NCBI GenBank assembly: GCA_021772935.1 | Contig: JAJFLA010000044.1 | Location: 62,001-126,000 of the forward strand | Source: Gammaproteobacteria bacterium | GTDB lineage: Bacteria; Pseudomonadota; Gammaproteobacteria; Xanthomonadales; SZUA-36 | Direction of reading: 5' to 3' | Length of the DNA: 64,000 nucleotides | In this document: positions 48,001 to 57,327 of the stretch, one piece after another | Numbering within the stretch: position 1 is the first letter of the stretch | How the letters are laid out: every line of letters begins with the position of its first letter | The notes under the pieces: generated by a model | What the model was told of the DNA's origin: nothing | Seen by the model: only the letters and a program-made list of their open reading frames with translations | Database searches by the model: none | Program-made: the position numbers and the translations under genes

Positions 48001-49497
48001 ATGGAAAAACTGACACACTTTATAGATGGAAATATGGTCGAAGGCAGCAGTGGTCGTTACGGCGATGTTTTTGACCCGGCCACCGGCCAGGTGCAAAAAC
48101 AGGTGCCGTTAGCATCTGCAGATGAGTTGGACGCAGCTGTAAAAGCGGCAGCTGCCGCGTTTCCTGCCTGGGCAGCCTTGCCGGCTTTACGTCGTGCACG
48201 TTGTATGTTTCGTCTCAAGAACCTGCTTGATGAGCACAAAGACCAACTGGCTGGTTTATTAACTTCCGAACATGGCAAAGTGAAGGATGATGCACTGGGT
48301 GAAGTCACCCGCGGTCTGGAAGTGGTCGAGTTTGCCTGCGGTGCACCGCAATTGCTGAAAGGTGAGTTTACCGACACCGTAGGGTCCGGTGTAGACGCAT
48401 GGTCATTCAGGCAACCGCTGGGTGTGGTGGCTGGAATTACACCCTTCAATTTCCCAGCGATGGTGCCCTTATGGATGATTCCAATGGCTCTGGTATGTGG
48501 CAATACATTTGTACTCAAGCCTTCTGAACGTGATCCGGGTGCGTCCATGCTGTTGGCCGAACTGGTTCAACGTGCAGGTGTACCAGATGGTGTATTCAAC
48601 GTCGTTCACGGTGACCGGGAAGCCGTCGATGCTATCCTCGCCCACGATGATATCAAGGCCATCAGTTTTGTCGGCTCCACCCCGATCGCTAAAAAGATTT
48701 ATGAAGTGGGCTCTGCCAATGGCAAGCGTGTACAGGCGCTGGGTGGTGCGAAGAACCATATGGTGGTGATGCCTGACGCGCCACTGGAAGCCACGGCTGA
48801 TGCTCTGATGGGTTCTGCCTATGGTTCCGCTGGTGAGCGCTGTATGGCCATTTCTGTAGCCGTGGTCGTCGGTGATGAAACTGCTGATGCATTGATTGCA
48901 GAATTGAAGCCACGAGTGCAAGCGCTTTCCATTCAGCCGGGCAACGTCGAAGGGGCTGAGATGGGTCCGTTGATTACTGCTGATCACCATGCAAAGGTGT
49001 CGGGTTATGTCAGCCTGGGTGTAGAAGAAGGTGCTGAGCTGGTAGTTGATGGGCGTGGTTTTAAACACGCAAAAGAAACCGAAGGGTTTTTCATCGGTGG
49101 CTGTCTGTTTGATCACGTCAAAGCGGATATGCGTATTTACCAGGAAGAGATTTTTGGCCCGGTTTTATGTGTGCTCAGGGTTGATTCCTATGACGAGGCC
49201 GTTGATCTGATTAACGCACATGTTTACGGTAATGGTGTTTCTATCTTTACCCGTGATGGTGATGCAGCACGCAATTTTGTGCAGCATATTCAGGTGGGTA
49301 TGGTCGGTGTGAATATTCCGATCCCGGTGCCGATGGCGTTCCACAGTTTTGGTGGCTGGAAACAATCATTGTTTGGTGACCACCATATTTACGGGCCAGA
49401 AGGTATACGCTTTTATACTCGGGTTAAAGCCGTTACTCAGCGTTGGCATACCGGTATCCGTAAGGGTGCAGACTTTCATTTTCCGCAGTTGGGGTGA
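48001..49497 (+). CDS. mmsA: Methylmalonate/malonate-semialdehyde dehydrogenase (CoA-acylating)
   Basis: 498 residues. ALDH fold with the MMSDH traits: nucleophile C281 in '[11 protein letters not shown]', and '[16 protein letters not shown]' where ordinary ALDHs have the general-base Glu. It makes acetyl-CoA or propionyl-CoA from malonate or methylmalonate semialdehyde. It starts six bases after the aminotransferase stop, so alanine/beta-alanine/valine catabolism is likely. Confidence 0.93.
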   Translation: MEKLTHFIDGNMVEGSSGRYGDVFDPATGQVQKQVPLASADELDAAVKAAAAAFPAWAALPALRRARCMFRLKNLLDEHKDQLAGLLTSEHGKVKDDALGEVTRGLEVVEFACGAPQLLKGEFTDTVGSGVDAWSFRQPLGVVAGITPFNFPAMVPLWMIPMALVCGNTFVLKPSERDPGASMLLAELVQRAGVPDGVFNVVHGDREAVDAILAHDDIKAISFVGSTPIAKKIYEVGSANGKRVQALGGAKNHMVVMPDAPLEATADALMGSAYGSAGERCMAISVAVVVGDETADALIAELKPRVQALSIQPGNVEGAEMGPLITADHHAKVSGYVSLGVEEGAELVVDGRGFKHAKETEGFFIGGCLFDHVKADMRIYQEEIFGPVLCVLRVDSYDEAVDLINAHVYGNGVSIFTRDGDAARNFVQHIQVGMVGVNIPIPVPMAFHSFGGWKQSLFGDHHIYGPEGIRFYTRVKAVTQRWHTGIRKGADFHFPQLG

Positions 49498-49529
49498 TTG
49501 TTTCGCTAGCTGGTGCCTGGCTTATAGAG

Positions 49530-49556
49530 CAGGGGTCAGGTTCAGATTGACCCCTG
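49530..49556. repeat. Short palindromic repeat, copy F
   Basis: GGGGTCAG and TGACCCC arms lie close together (CAGGGG to CCCCTG), as if the centre of a longer copy had been lost. It stands in the 240-bp gap between mmsA and the MAPEG gene, where I see nothing else. Confidence 0.65.
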
Positions 49557-49737
49557 TGCCTCCGAAGCAATGCTCCAGCCAGGGTCTGTTTGCGAGTCTT
49601 TGTAGATACGACCTTGTATCCCTTCACCAACATGGCCCAGACCAGCCTCTGGGTCACTTCGCATTCTCGCCTTTTCTCCTTTGGCTGGGTTTTCAGGTGT
49701 AACAACCCTTGTCGGGCTTATGTGTGGGTTTTGGCTT

Positions 49738-50121
49738 TCAGAGCATTCCTTTCAACAACCCGAATAAGGCACCCAGGATCAAGACAGCATTTGCCAACAT
49801 GGTCAGCATCATCCCTGGTCCACGTGTTTTAGGGTCTTTCAGATATTGTGCTGAATACAGGAAGCGGCCAGCAATGAAGACTACACCCGGAGCCAGGACC
49901 CAGACCGGACTGAGGTAATGAGCGAAGGCGTAGCTCGCCGGGATCAGCATGATCAACTGTTCCATCGTGTTTTGCTGGACTCTGAAGATTCGATTCCAAA
50001 TCTCGTCACCCTCACATGCAGGCGCATTAATGCTGTATTTCCCGCGCGACAAGCCCACACGAGTAGTGAAATAAAGAAATTGAAGCAGGGCCAGTAAAAC
50101 AATCAATGTCGCATTTTCCAT
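49738..50121 (-). CDS. MAPEG-family membrane protein
   Basis: 127 residues from the ATG at 50121 with GAGGAAT upstream (a longer frame to 50166 is less likely). Four hydrophobic segments, and 'RIFRVQQNTMEQLIMLIPAS' matches the MAPEG signature around the N-x-x-E-Q motif. The family includes glutathione-dependent transferases of eicosanoid metabolism; the bacterial role is unknown. Confidence 0.87.
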   Translation of the reverse strand: MENATLIVLLALLQFLYFTTRVGLSRGKYSINAPACEGDEIWNRIFRVQQNTMEQLIMLIPASYAFAHYLSPVWVLAPGVVFIAGRFLYSAQYLKDPKTRGPGMMLTMLANAVLILGALFGLLKGML

Positions 50122-50182
50122 TTTTATTCCTCGGTGGTTGAATGTTATGAGTTGAAAAGTTTGCACAGCCAGGGTCTAAGCC

Positions 50183-50257
50183 GGGGTCAGGTTCAATTAA
50201 TCAAAAGAGACTGCAAATAAACAGTCTGATTTACCCTGATTAATTGAACCTGACCCC
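50183..50257. repeat. Palindromic repeat, copy G
   Basis: Arms GGGGTCAGGTTCAATTAATC and its perfect 20-bp complement, 35 bases apart. It shares GGGGTCAG with copies A-F but has a different inner arm, so it forms a second subtype. Confidence 0.85.
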
Positions 50258-50263
50258 TCCCAA

Positions 50264-50824
50264 TCATATTTTCCCACGTTGATCACCATGCACCCACAAT
50301 ACCTCAGAGCCACCATTTGCCCTGGCCAGAAGCCTGGCAAAAACAAACAAAAGGTCTGAAAGACGGTTCAGGTAACGCAGGCTGACTTCATTGATATCTT
50401 CAATTTTTGCGAGCGAGACCATCAAACGTTCAGCACGTCGACAAACCGTACGTGCGAGGTGGCAACGGGCGGCCGATTCTGATCCGCCAGGTAATATAAA
50501 ATCTTTCAAAGGTGGCAGGTCATCATTGAAATGATCAAGCTCGGCTTCCAATTGATCGATACAAATCTCAGCGATCAATGTGTGTCCCGGCATGCACAAT
50601 TCACCGCCCAGATCGAATAATTCATGTTGGGTTCGTGTCAGGGTCTCACGAAGCGCATCATCCATCTCACTGGTCAATAGCAGGCCAATAACACTGTTCA
50701 GCTCATCCACAGTGCCAAAAGTTTCCACCCGCAGATTGTCCTTATCTACACGAGAACCATCACCCAGGCCAGTCGTGCCTTTATCGCCGGTGCGGGTATA
50801 AATTTTAGAAAGCCGATTCCCCAT
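50264..50824 (-). CDS. Cob(I)alamin adenosyltransferase, PduO type
   Basis: 186 residues from the ATG at 50824. It transfers adenosyl from ATP to cob(I)alamin to give coenzyme B12. Seen: 'KIYTRTGDKGTTGLGDGSRV' (ATP site) and 'CRRAERLMVSL', with 'LYFRNRLSDLLF'-like 'YLNRLSDLLFVFARLL' at the C-terminus. A need for coenzyme B12 agrees with methylmalonyl metabolism nearby. Repeat copy G follows its stop codon. Confidence 0.93.
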   Translation of the reverse strand: MGNRLSKIYTRTGDKGTTGLGDGSRVDKDNLRVETFGTVDELNSVIGLLLTSEMDDALRETLTRTQHELFDLGGELCMPGHTLIAEICIDQLEAELDHFNDDLPPLKDFILPGGSESAARCHLARTVCRRAERLMVSLAKIEDINEVSLRYLNRLSDLLFVFARLLARANGGSEVLWVHGDQRGKI

Positions 50825-50946
50825 AGTTTTGTAAACGGTTCCATTTTGGTGTAAAAACAATCAATATATCACGGTAACACGGGCGGTCTTTGACCGGCTG
50901 CTGTAATACTACCCTGCCAATAAACACAAAACACGGGAGTTTATGA

Positions 50947-51375
50947 ATGAACTTGAAGAAACTAATGTCAACCACCGATAGCTGGGGATTACTTGGGCTG
51001 CGTTTGGTCACGGGTGTAATTTTTATTGCCCACGGTTTACCCAAGTTTGGTATCGGGGGTGGTGGTGGTCTGGAAGGACTGGCTAGCTGGTTGGGTGGTA
51101 TGGGTGTGCCACTGCCGATGTTAAATGCAGTATTAGTCGCATCATCAGAGACCATTGGTGGGGCCATGCTGATCATTGGGTTGATGACACGGTTCGCTGC
51201 GGCAACACAGGTAATTGCGATGCTGGTCGCCGTCTTCATGGTGCACTGGTCGAATGGCTTTACCGCCAATGGCGGGTATCAATGGGCTTTATTGATGGCG
51301 GTTGCAGCTTTTACTCTGATGATGGATGGGGCGGGTCGTTATTCCATCGATGGCATGATGAGTAAAAAAGACTGA
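50947..51375 (+). CDS. DoxX-family membrane protein
   Basis: 142 residues with four membrane segments. 'LLGLRLVTGVIFIAHGLPKFG' and 'ETIGGAMLIIGLMTRFAA' are typical of DoxX. The ATG at 50947 has GGGAG seven bases upstream. The family may act in thiol or quinone redox control; here the role is unknown. Confidence 0.85.
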   Translation: MNLKKLMSTTDSWGLLGLRLVTGVIFIAHGLPKFGIGGGGGLEGLASWLGGMGVPLPMLNAVLVASSETIGGAMLIIGLMTRFAAATQVIAMLVAVFMVHWSNGFTANGGYQWALLMAVAAFTLMMDGAGRYSIDGMMSKKD

Positions 51376-51410
51376 TTCAGGTTTCCTACATGTTTGCTAT
51401 GGCATCAAAT

Positions 51411-53522
51411 TTAAAAGCTGTAGTTGGCCAATAGGCGAAGTACCGTAATGCTGTAGTTTGGGCTTTGTGGACCCAGTGTGAGAATTGCGCTGATACCATC
51501 ATTGCCGAGAGCATCGATCTGCCAGTCCGAGCTTGAATAATGCTCATGCTCGGACTGTAGGCTAAACCCCCAATGTGGGCTGGCCCGGTAATTCAATCGA
51601 ATGCTGGCATCGCGCAAGTCTGCAGTTAAATCGGGGAAAGGCGCCTCACCTGCGCCGCTGTCCGTAGTTATACGACCACGAGAGTCGGAGGAAACATAAT
51701 CGACTCTGATGTCCAGCCTGTCACTGAGTTTTCCGCTCAAGCCAAACCCCAGTGTCGTGAAACGATCTTTTGTGTTGGCCACCCAGGCTGTAGCTGTAGG
51801 GTTCGCTGCGCCGGAAATATCAGAGTCATAATTGTCCCGGGTCGCAAAAGCGTGCAGACTGAGGTTGGCTTTGAGCGCAAAGCTCAGATCCAGGCTAAAA
51901 CTGTTTTCACGGCTTTCCATTAAACCAAGTATCGATTGGCGAAAACTGTCCTCGGAAATAAAATAGCTCAGGCTGGCGCTAAGCCGGTCAGCTGGTGACA
52001 GATCCAGTTCGATCATGGCACGGTCCCGCTGCCGGTCAGCAAGGTGAAACTTGCGCATCAGAACGTTCTCTTGCAGCCCAGGGTCACTGACTTGCCGGTA
52101 AGGTGACATATCACGTGTGGACGTTTCGAGCTTGAGCCGAAGCTGTGCGGCTGACCAATGATCGATGTTGATCTCGCCCCACCAGGTGCTGTCCCTGGTT
52201 TCACGTACGGATTGTAGTGTGCGTTTGAAGTTTTTCTGTTTTACCCCAGCATTGATACCGACTGAAGCGTGTGCCCGGTAAGAAAGTTCGGCCCAATACT
52301 GGTTACGTTTGAAGGAATATGGACGATTGGGGGTTTCCGGTCGCAATTCCAGATCGGTGATCACAGGTGTGTACAAATCCACTGGTGTGCGATTGTCCCT
52401 GTCGTTGAGCTTCATTCGCAGACGCAAGTTGAGCTTGGGTGACAATCGGGCTGTCAGTCTTGTGGCCAGATTGATGGTGCTTGTGTCCAGTTTGCCACCC
52501 AACGACAGGCGTGGCAGTTGCAAATCTACAAAGTCCGGGTTGATGGAATAAGGCAAGAAAGCATCATTCTGCGTGATGCGACCGATACTCCCCTGAACGT
52601 TCAGACGCACCTTTTTTGTTGGCCTGAAGCTACCCGTCAGGTTGAATTGGTGGAACTTGCTGTCAGGTTCCAGTGCGGCACGAAGTACCGCTGTGTTGCC
52701 CAACGGTCTGAAGGGGTTCTGCCAGGTGACCGATGCGTAGCGATTATCGAATTTTGAACTGCTGAAACCAAGACGTAGCCGCGCACGTTTACCAGAGAAC
52801 TCCAGCTCAGTCTCAAAGCGGTTAGTTGAAAAATCTACCGGAGCAGGGAAATGTACAGCCTGGCTGGTGAAAACACCTGCACCAAAGGCGCGTGTCCCCC
52901 TTTTTTCCGTATGCTGAAAATCTAAACCATAACGCCACTTGCCAGGTAGTTTTAGATTCAGCCCGGCTTCAAATATTTTACGTTTTGTTTCCAGCGTTGC
53001 AGTGTTTAATGATTGGCCCAAGGCACTCAAGCCGTCGGTCGTTCGTGCTCTCACCCAATCTATCGGTAGAACTAATTGATTGCTACCGCCCCCCTGGAAT
53101 GGTGTCTGTGTCCCGAATCCACGGTACTTTGGTATTTCACGGTACGCCATGTGGATCTCGAACAGGCCCTGGCGACCGCCACGCATTTCCAGTTGTCGGC
53201 TGTTGATACCCAAATTCCGGGTATACAGGTCAAAATACCTGCCATCCTCATTGAGGTAGTGGAGCTCACCGTTAATCGAAATATAGCCACCCTCATCATC
53301 GATCCCACGGTAATCAGCAAACTTCAGATTGTCATCACTGGCGTAACCGGGTCCGATGTCGAGGCTTCCAAACCAACCTTGTTGATAGTTACAGAAATTA
53401 CACAGCCAACCACTGGTATCTACGCCGGTTGAGGTCTCAACTGCTTGGCTTTGGGTGCTTAACAGCAGCATTAAAAGCGTGGCGCTGCCGATTGTTTTTG
53501 CCAACTGGATGTTCATTTGCAT
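51411..53522 (-). CDS. MtrB/PioB-family outer-membrane barrel
   Basis: 703 residues from the ATG at 53522 (an ATG at 53516 is also possible; the open frame starts at a TTG overlapping the cytochrome stop). Signal peptide ends in QSQA. A CxxC motif 'LCNFC' lies near the mature N-terminus, as in MtrB of Shewanella. The rest is a large amphipathic beta barrel ending in '...LRLLANYSF' with a terminal Phe. MtrB-type proteins form a sheath around a decaheme cytochrome across the outer membrane, and the decaheme gene lies directly upstream. Confidence 0.87.
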   Translation of the reverse strand: MQMNIQLAKTIGSATLLMLLLSTQSQAVETSTGVDTSGWLCNFCNYQQGWFGSLDIGPGYASDDNLKFADYRGIDDEGGYISINGELHYLNEDGRYFDLYTRNLGINSRQLEMRGGRQGLFEIHMAYREIPKYRGFGTQTPFQGGGSNQLVLPIDWVRARTTDGLSALGQSLNTATLETKRKIFEAGLNLKLPGKWRYGLDFQHTEKRGTRAFGAGVFTSQAVHFPAPVDFSTNRFETELEFSGKRARLRLGFSSSKFDNRYASVTWQNPFRPLGNTAVLRAALEPDSKFHQFNLTGSFRPTKKVRLNVQGSIGRITQNDAFLPYSINPDFVDLQLPRLSLGGKLDTSTINLATRLTARLSPKLNLRLRMKLNDRDNRTPVDLYTPVITDLELRPETPNRPYSFKRNQYWAELSYRAHASVGINAGVKQKNFKRTLQSVRETRDSTWWGEINIDHWSAAQLRLKLETSTRDMSPYRQVSDPGLQENVLMRKFHLADRQRDRAMIELDLSPADRLSASLSYFISEDSFRQSILGLMESRENSFSLDLSFALKANLSLHAFATRDNYDSDISGAANPTATAWVANTKDRFTTLGFGLSGKLSDRLDIRVDYVSSDSRGRITTDSGAGEAPFPDLTADLRDASIRLNYRASPHWGFSLQSEHEHYSSSDWQIDALGNDGISAILTLGPQSPNYSITVLRLLANYSF

Positions 53523-53543
53523 GCGTTCATAATGGCGAGTCAA

Positions 53544-54494
53544 TCAACGATGCAAAGTTGCACCGGAGGGGTGATTGGAGCCGTGCACCTGGGAGTGACA
53601 GTTCAAACACGCCCGTCCCAACATGAATCGATTTGAGAAGTTATCGTTAACCGTTTCGCTGGTAAAAGCAGTTGATGGATGTCCTTCGGGTGAATGGCAT
53701 TGTTGGCACAATAAGGGTGGCCGTTTTTTGAGTAGCGCAGGGTGATTGCTTCCATGTGGCCGGTGACATAAGGAACAGTCTTCAGAGGCAGGTGCATGTT
53801 CCCACAAATAGGGACCCTGTTTTTCAGTATGACAGGTGTAACAGGTTTCGTTGACAGTCAATTTTTGCAGAAGAAAGTCGTTGTCACCATTGTGTGGGTC
53901 ATGACAATCGCTGCAAGACATGTTGCCAAACCGTAACGGGTGACTGCTGGATTTAAGGATATCCGCACGTCGTTTCGGGTGGCAGCTAAAACAGACTTGC
54001 TGCTGCTCCAGTGAATCGAATATCCGGTCTCTCGAGCGGTGGATCTGGTGGCAGGATGCACAGGTTACCTCCGTCATTTCATGCCTGCTTCCAAACCAGG
54101 CCAGTCGTCCCCGGGTTTCATGACAGTCCAGGCAAACCTGGTTTTGCGTTGCCACCGCTGTTTGCGAATTTTTGCCAAAGGTGTTGACCGGCAATACATC
54201 CAGGCCTCTTTGCTGGGCGTACACGTGATCTTGCCCGGCCCCATGACAGGTTTCACACTGCAGATTGGAAAACGGTGCTTTTGCGTCGGTGCGGGAGCCA
54301 TGTTTGGTAAAAAATATTGCAGCGGCGGGTTTCGGAGCACCTGCGCTATGGCATGGCAGGCAGGCATCCGCACCCTGGCTGCTATAGTCCTGCGCCTGAA
54401 GTGCAGTCGCGCTGACCATCAGGGCCGCCAAAACTGCTAGCTTAGGCAAAGGAATGGAGTGTATTTCCGTCATTTTTCCCAAGATTTTATTCAT
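53544..54494 (-). CDS. Decaheme c-type cytochrome (DmsE/MtrA-like)
   Basis: 316 residues with a signal peptide ending in LQA. Exactly ten CxxCH heme sites: CLPCH, CETCH, CLDCH, CASCH, CFSCH, CSDCH, CYTCH, CSLCH, CQQCH, CLNCH. Size and heme number fit MtrA/DmsE/PioA, which carry electrons through the outer-membrane barrel. It lies two bases after the lipase stop and immediately before the barrel gene, so the three genes form an operon. No inner-membrane quinol oxidase or outer-surface cytochrome is encoded nearby. Confidence 0.93.
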   Translation of the reverse strand: MNKILGKMTEIHSIPLPKLAVLAALMVSATALQAQDYSSQGADACLPCHSAGAPKPAAAIFFTKHGSRTDAKAPFSNLQCETCHGAGQDHVYAQQRGLDVLPVNTFGKNSQTAVATQNQVCLDCHETRGRLAWFGSRHEMTEVTCASCHQIHRSRDRIFDSLEQQQVCFSCHPKRRADILKSSSHPLRFGNMSCSDCHDPHNGDNDFLLQKLTVNETCYTCHTEKQGPYLWEHAPASEDCSLCHRPHGSNHPALLKKRPPLLCQQCHSPEGHPSTAFTSETVNDNFSNRFMLGRACLNCHSQVHGSNHPSGATLHR

Positions 54495-54496
54495 TG

Positions 54497-55888
54497 CTAA
54501 TCGGTAATGTCGATGGATAGCAAAGTGTGCAACAGATTATCCTGGAATGTTGTGTTACCGGTTAATGCGGTGTGAGCTTCACATAGGAAAATCGGGAAAT
54601 CGAGTGGGAACGAAACCCATTTGTGACGTGGTACGGATGGATCAAGTGACTCTCGTGCCAGTAATGATGCCTTGGTTACGGTGCCGTCTCCCGGTTCAAG
54701 CATGAGTTGGTTGTAGTCCACACCATTGATGGGGCGTTTGATATTCCTGGGCCATAGCCGTATTTCAGACACACCATCAATTTCTTCTACGATGATTCGT
54801 GCGGGTGTGAGTTTGCAATCGCCACCCAGCACGATCAGTTTGTAAGGTTGCTCAGGTAACGGTACGGTCAGCGACCAGACAAAGCGTCTGGCACGTTCCA
54901 GATGTTTCTCGAAATAACGCTCGAGCAGGTCAAGGTAAGCCTGCCCATCTGCCTCACTTGCAAAATTCCTCATGATTCTAAGCCGCACTCTGGGGTCAAA
55001 AATAGACCACTGGAATCGTCGCCACGTATTCACGTCAAACAGGTCACGGTTGAGTGGCTTGCCGGTGGCTGTGACGATCCAGTTGCTCAAGGCGTGGGGG
55101 AATAGTTGATAGGTACTGGGCATGGTCGCCAGTATTTCGGTGGGAACGCGACGGGTTCCAATTTTGAAACCTTTGATAAAAGAATGAAGTGCACCGACGG
55201 AGCCAAGATTGGGTGTACCCAGCAGAACCACCCGGCGGACTCTTTTTGCACCATTCAGATTGATGTCAAAGTCGTTATCATCCAAAGTATCTGCTTTGCC
55301 GTACCTAAGGTAATAACGGGCAATCAAACCACCCATCGAATGCGCAACCAGATCAACTTTTAAGTCTTCATCAGCGTAATCCAATCTGATCTGTTCGATA
55401 AACTGCCATAGTTTGTGCGCGGTTTGGGCATTATCCTGACGCCAGTCATAGGTGAATATGTAATAATTGCGCGCCCCTATACGCTGTTTCGCACCAACCT
55501 CAGCACGCTGATAACCACCAGCTGACTCTAAGGTGTCGGTGATGCCTGCATAAAAATCTTTACCGACAACCTTGTCAAGTAATCCGGAAGCAATTAACTG
55601 TGATGGTTTGGGGAGTAGGCTTTCAGGGTCAATTTCAAGTGCCGTTTCATCATAATTGGAAAAAATAATTTTGGACAAATTGCCAAACCAAATCTCTTTG
55701 CCGCTGTTAATATCGGTGAGGCGGGAACCTGTCAGTCCGTGAATCAGTACCACGGGAGGTTGCTGCACTTCCCTGTTTTGCCGGTACAGGCGTTCCAGAT
55801 CCGGCTTGACCGCCAGACTACAGGATTGCAAACCTAACAACAGAAACAGGAATGCCCAGTGCAAGTGTTTCGAGCTATTTACGGTCAT
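54497..55888 (-). CDS. LCAT-like alpha/beta hydrolase lipoprotein
   Basis: 463 residues. The lipobox 'LLGLQSC' makes it a lipoprotein. Hydrolase features: 'PVVLIHGLTGSRLTD', nucleophile elbow 'VAHSMGGLIARYYLRYG', 'LGTPNLGS' and 'EPGDGTVTKASLL' with a likely acid. They resemble lecithin:cholesterol acyltransferase-like lipases. It heads the operon with the decaheme cytochrome and the barrel; the link between lipase and electron transfer is unexplained. Confidence 0.8.
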   Translation of the reverse strand: MTVNSSKHLHWAFLFLLLGLQSCSLAVKPDLERLYRQNREVQQPPVVLIHGLTGSRLTDINSGKEIWFGNLSKIIFSNYDETALEIDPESLLPKPSQLIASGLLDKVVGKDFYAGITDTLESAGGYQRAEVGAKQRIGARNYYIFTYDWRQDNAQTAHKLWQFIEQIRLDYADEDLKVDLVAHSMGGLIARYYLRYGKADTLDDNDFDINLNGAKRVRRVVLLGTPNLGSVGALHSFIKGFKIGTRRVPTEILATMPSTYQLFPHALSNWIVTATGKPLNRDLFDVNTWRRFQWSIFDPRVRLRIMRNFASEADGQAYLDLLERYFEKHLERARRFVWSLTVPLPEQPYKLIVLGGDCKLTPARIIVEEIDGVSEIRLWPRNIKRPINGVDYNQLMLEPGDGTVTKASLLARESLDPSVPRHKWVSFPLDFPIFLCEAHTALTGNTTFQDNLLHTLLSIDITD

Positions 55889-56004
55889 ATAACAACTCTA
55901 TCGTGGCTTCTCCAAATCGAGGTTCGGCTAAAGGGTTTTGAGCGTTGTACCACATAGTGTTCTTGGCAGGATGTGTACTCCAGTTTAATCATAAGGAACA
56001 GAAA

Positions 56005-57231
56005 ATGCAGGAAAATATTACATTCATCAACAGACAGGCGCATACCATGGCCGGTGTACTACATATGCCAGGAAGTGGACAGGCCCGAGCCTGTGCGATA
56101 TTTGCGCATTGTTTTACCTGCACGAAGAACATCAAGGCTGCAGTGCGAATTTCTGAAGCGCTGGCAGCTGAAGGGATTACTGTTTTGCGTTTCGATTTTA
56201 CTGGTCTGGGCCAGAGCGAAGGTGATTTTTCTGATACTCATTTCTCCAGTAATGTTGATGATCTGGTGGACGCAGCGGCTTTTATGACGGCACGGGGGAA
56301 TCCTCCCGCTTTGCTGATTGGTCACTCCTTGGGCGGTACTGCTGTGTTAGCAGCTGCACACGAAATCGACTCGGCGGTAGCAGTGGCCACTATCGGGTCA
56401 CCAGCTAATGCAAAACATATTTTGCATTTAATGGAAGAGAATCTGGTGGAGATCGAAGCCAAAGGCCAGGCGACTGTAAAGCTCGCAGGACGACCTTTCA
56501 ATATCAAAAAAAGTTTTGTGAAAGATGCGCGCACACAATCCGTCTGTGAAAATATTCATAAGTTGCGCAAAGCACTACTGGTGATGCACTCACCGGTGGA
56601 TGAACTGGTTTCAATTGACCAGGCTGCACACATTTACACTCAGGCGATGCACCCGAAGAGTTTCGTTTCTCTTGACGCTGCTGATCACCTTCTGAGTCGT
56701 GATGAGGATGCACTTTATACCGCTAGAATGTTGGCTACATGGGCCAGCCGCTATATAGCCCATGAAAGTAATGAAAGTACTGAGACAACCACTGCCAGGT
56801 ATATTCCTGGAGCAGCGGTAGTAAACGGAAATACCAGTGATGGCATGCTGGTTGCGGTGAATGCGAATGGACATCAATTCATTGGTGATGAACCAGTGGA
56901 GCTGGGTGGTACAGGACTCGGGCCAACGCCTTATGATCTGTTGGGGGCAGCACTGGCGAGTTGTACCGCCATGACCTTGAATTTTTTTGCCCGTCGTGAA
57001 AGCTTGCCACTTGAGAATGTAGAAGTCAGCGTTACACATGACAAGATTCACGCAGCAGACTGCAGTGAGTGTGAGAAAAAGAGCGGTAAAATCGATCGTT
57101 TTAAACGTGAGATTTCAGTCAAGGGTAAGTTGACTGATGAACAGCTTGAGCTGATGTTAAAGATTGCCGACCGTTGCCCGGTTCATCGTACCCTGGAAAA
57201 TGAAATTACCATTGCAAGCAGGTTGGTCTGA
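56005..57231 (+). CDS. Alpha/beta hydrolase-OsmC fusion protein
   Basis: 408 residues from the ATG at 56005 with AAGGA upstream. N-terminal alpha/beta hydrolase (~1-255): 'IFAHCFTC', nucleophile 'LIGHSLGGTAVL', 'SPVDELVS' and 'DAADHLLS'. C-terminal OsmC domain (~275-405) with the Cys pair in 'ALASCTAMTL' and 'CPVHRTL', so peroxidase activity is likely. This fused architecture is widespread in proteobacteria; the combined role is not settled. Confidence 0.9.
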   Translation: MQENITFINRQAHTMAGVLHMPGSGQARACAIFAHCFTCTKNIKAAVRISEALAAEGITVLRFDFTGLGQSEGDFSDTHFSSNVDDLVDAAAFMTARGNPPALLIGHSLGGTAVLAAAHEIDSAVAVATIGSPANAKHILHLMEENLVEIEAKGQATVKLAGRPFNIKKSFVKDARTQSVCENIHKLRKALLVMHSPVDELVSIDQAAHIYTQAMHPKSFVSLDAADHLLSRDEDALYTARMLATWASRYIAHESNESTETTTARYIPGAAVVNGNTSDGMLVAVNANGHQFIGDEPVELGGTGLGPTPYDLLGAALASCTAMTLNFFARRESLPLENVEVSVTHDKIHAADCSECEKKSGKIDRFKREISVKGKLTDEQLELMLKIADRCPVHRTLENEITIASRLV

Positions 57232-57327
57232 AAGCCGGTTGAGGCGGTAGTGCCAACTTCTGATTCAGAGCATTGCATTTTCGCAGTTGATGGTTATATT
57301 GGTCGTTCGTTCAAAGAGAATCACATC

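Noticed and set aside
41739-50257. Repeats considered as a CRISPR array
   Set aside because: Units are long palindromes with mutually inverted pairs and uneven spacing, genes in between, and no cas genes.
57232-57327. Glycine riboswitch upstream of gcvT
   Set aside because: The interval is only 96 bases and shows none of the conserved glycine aptamer cores.
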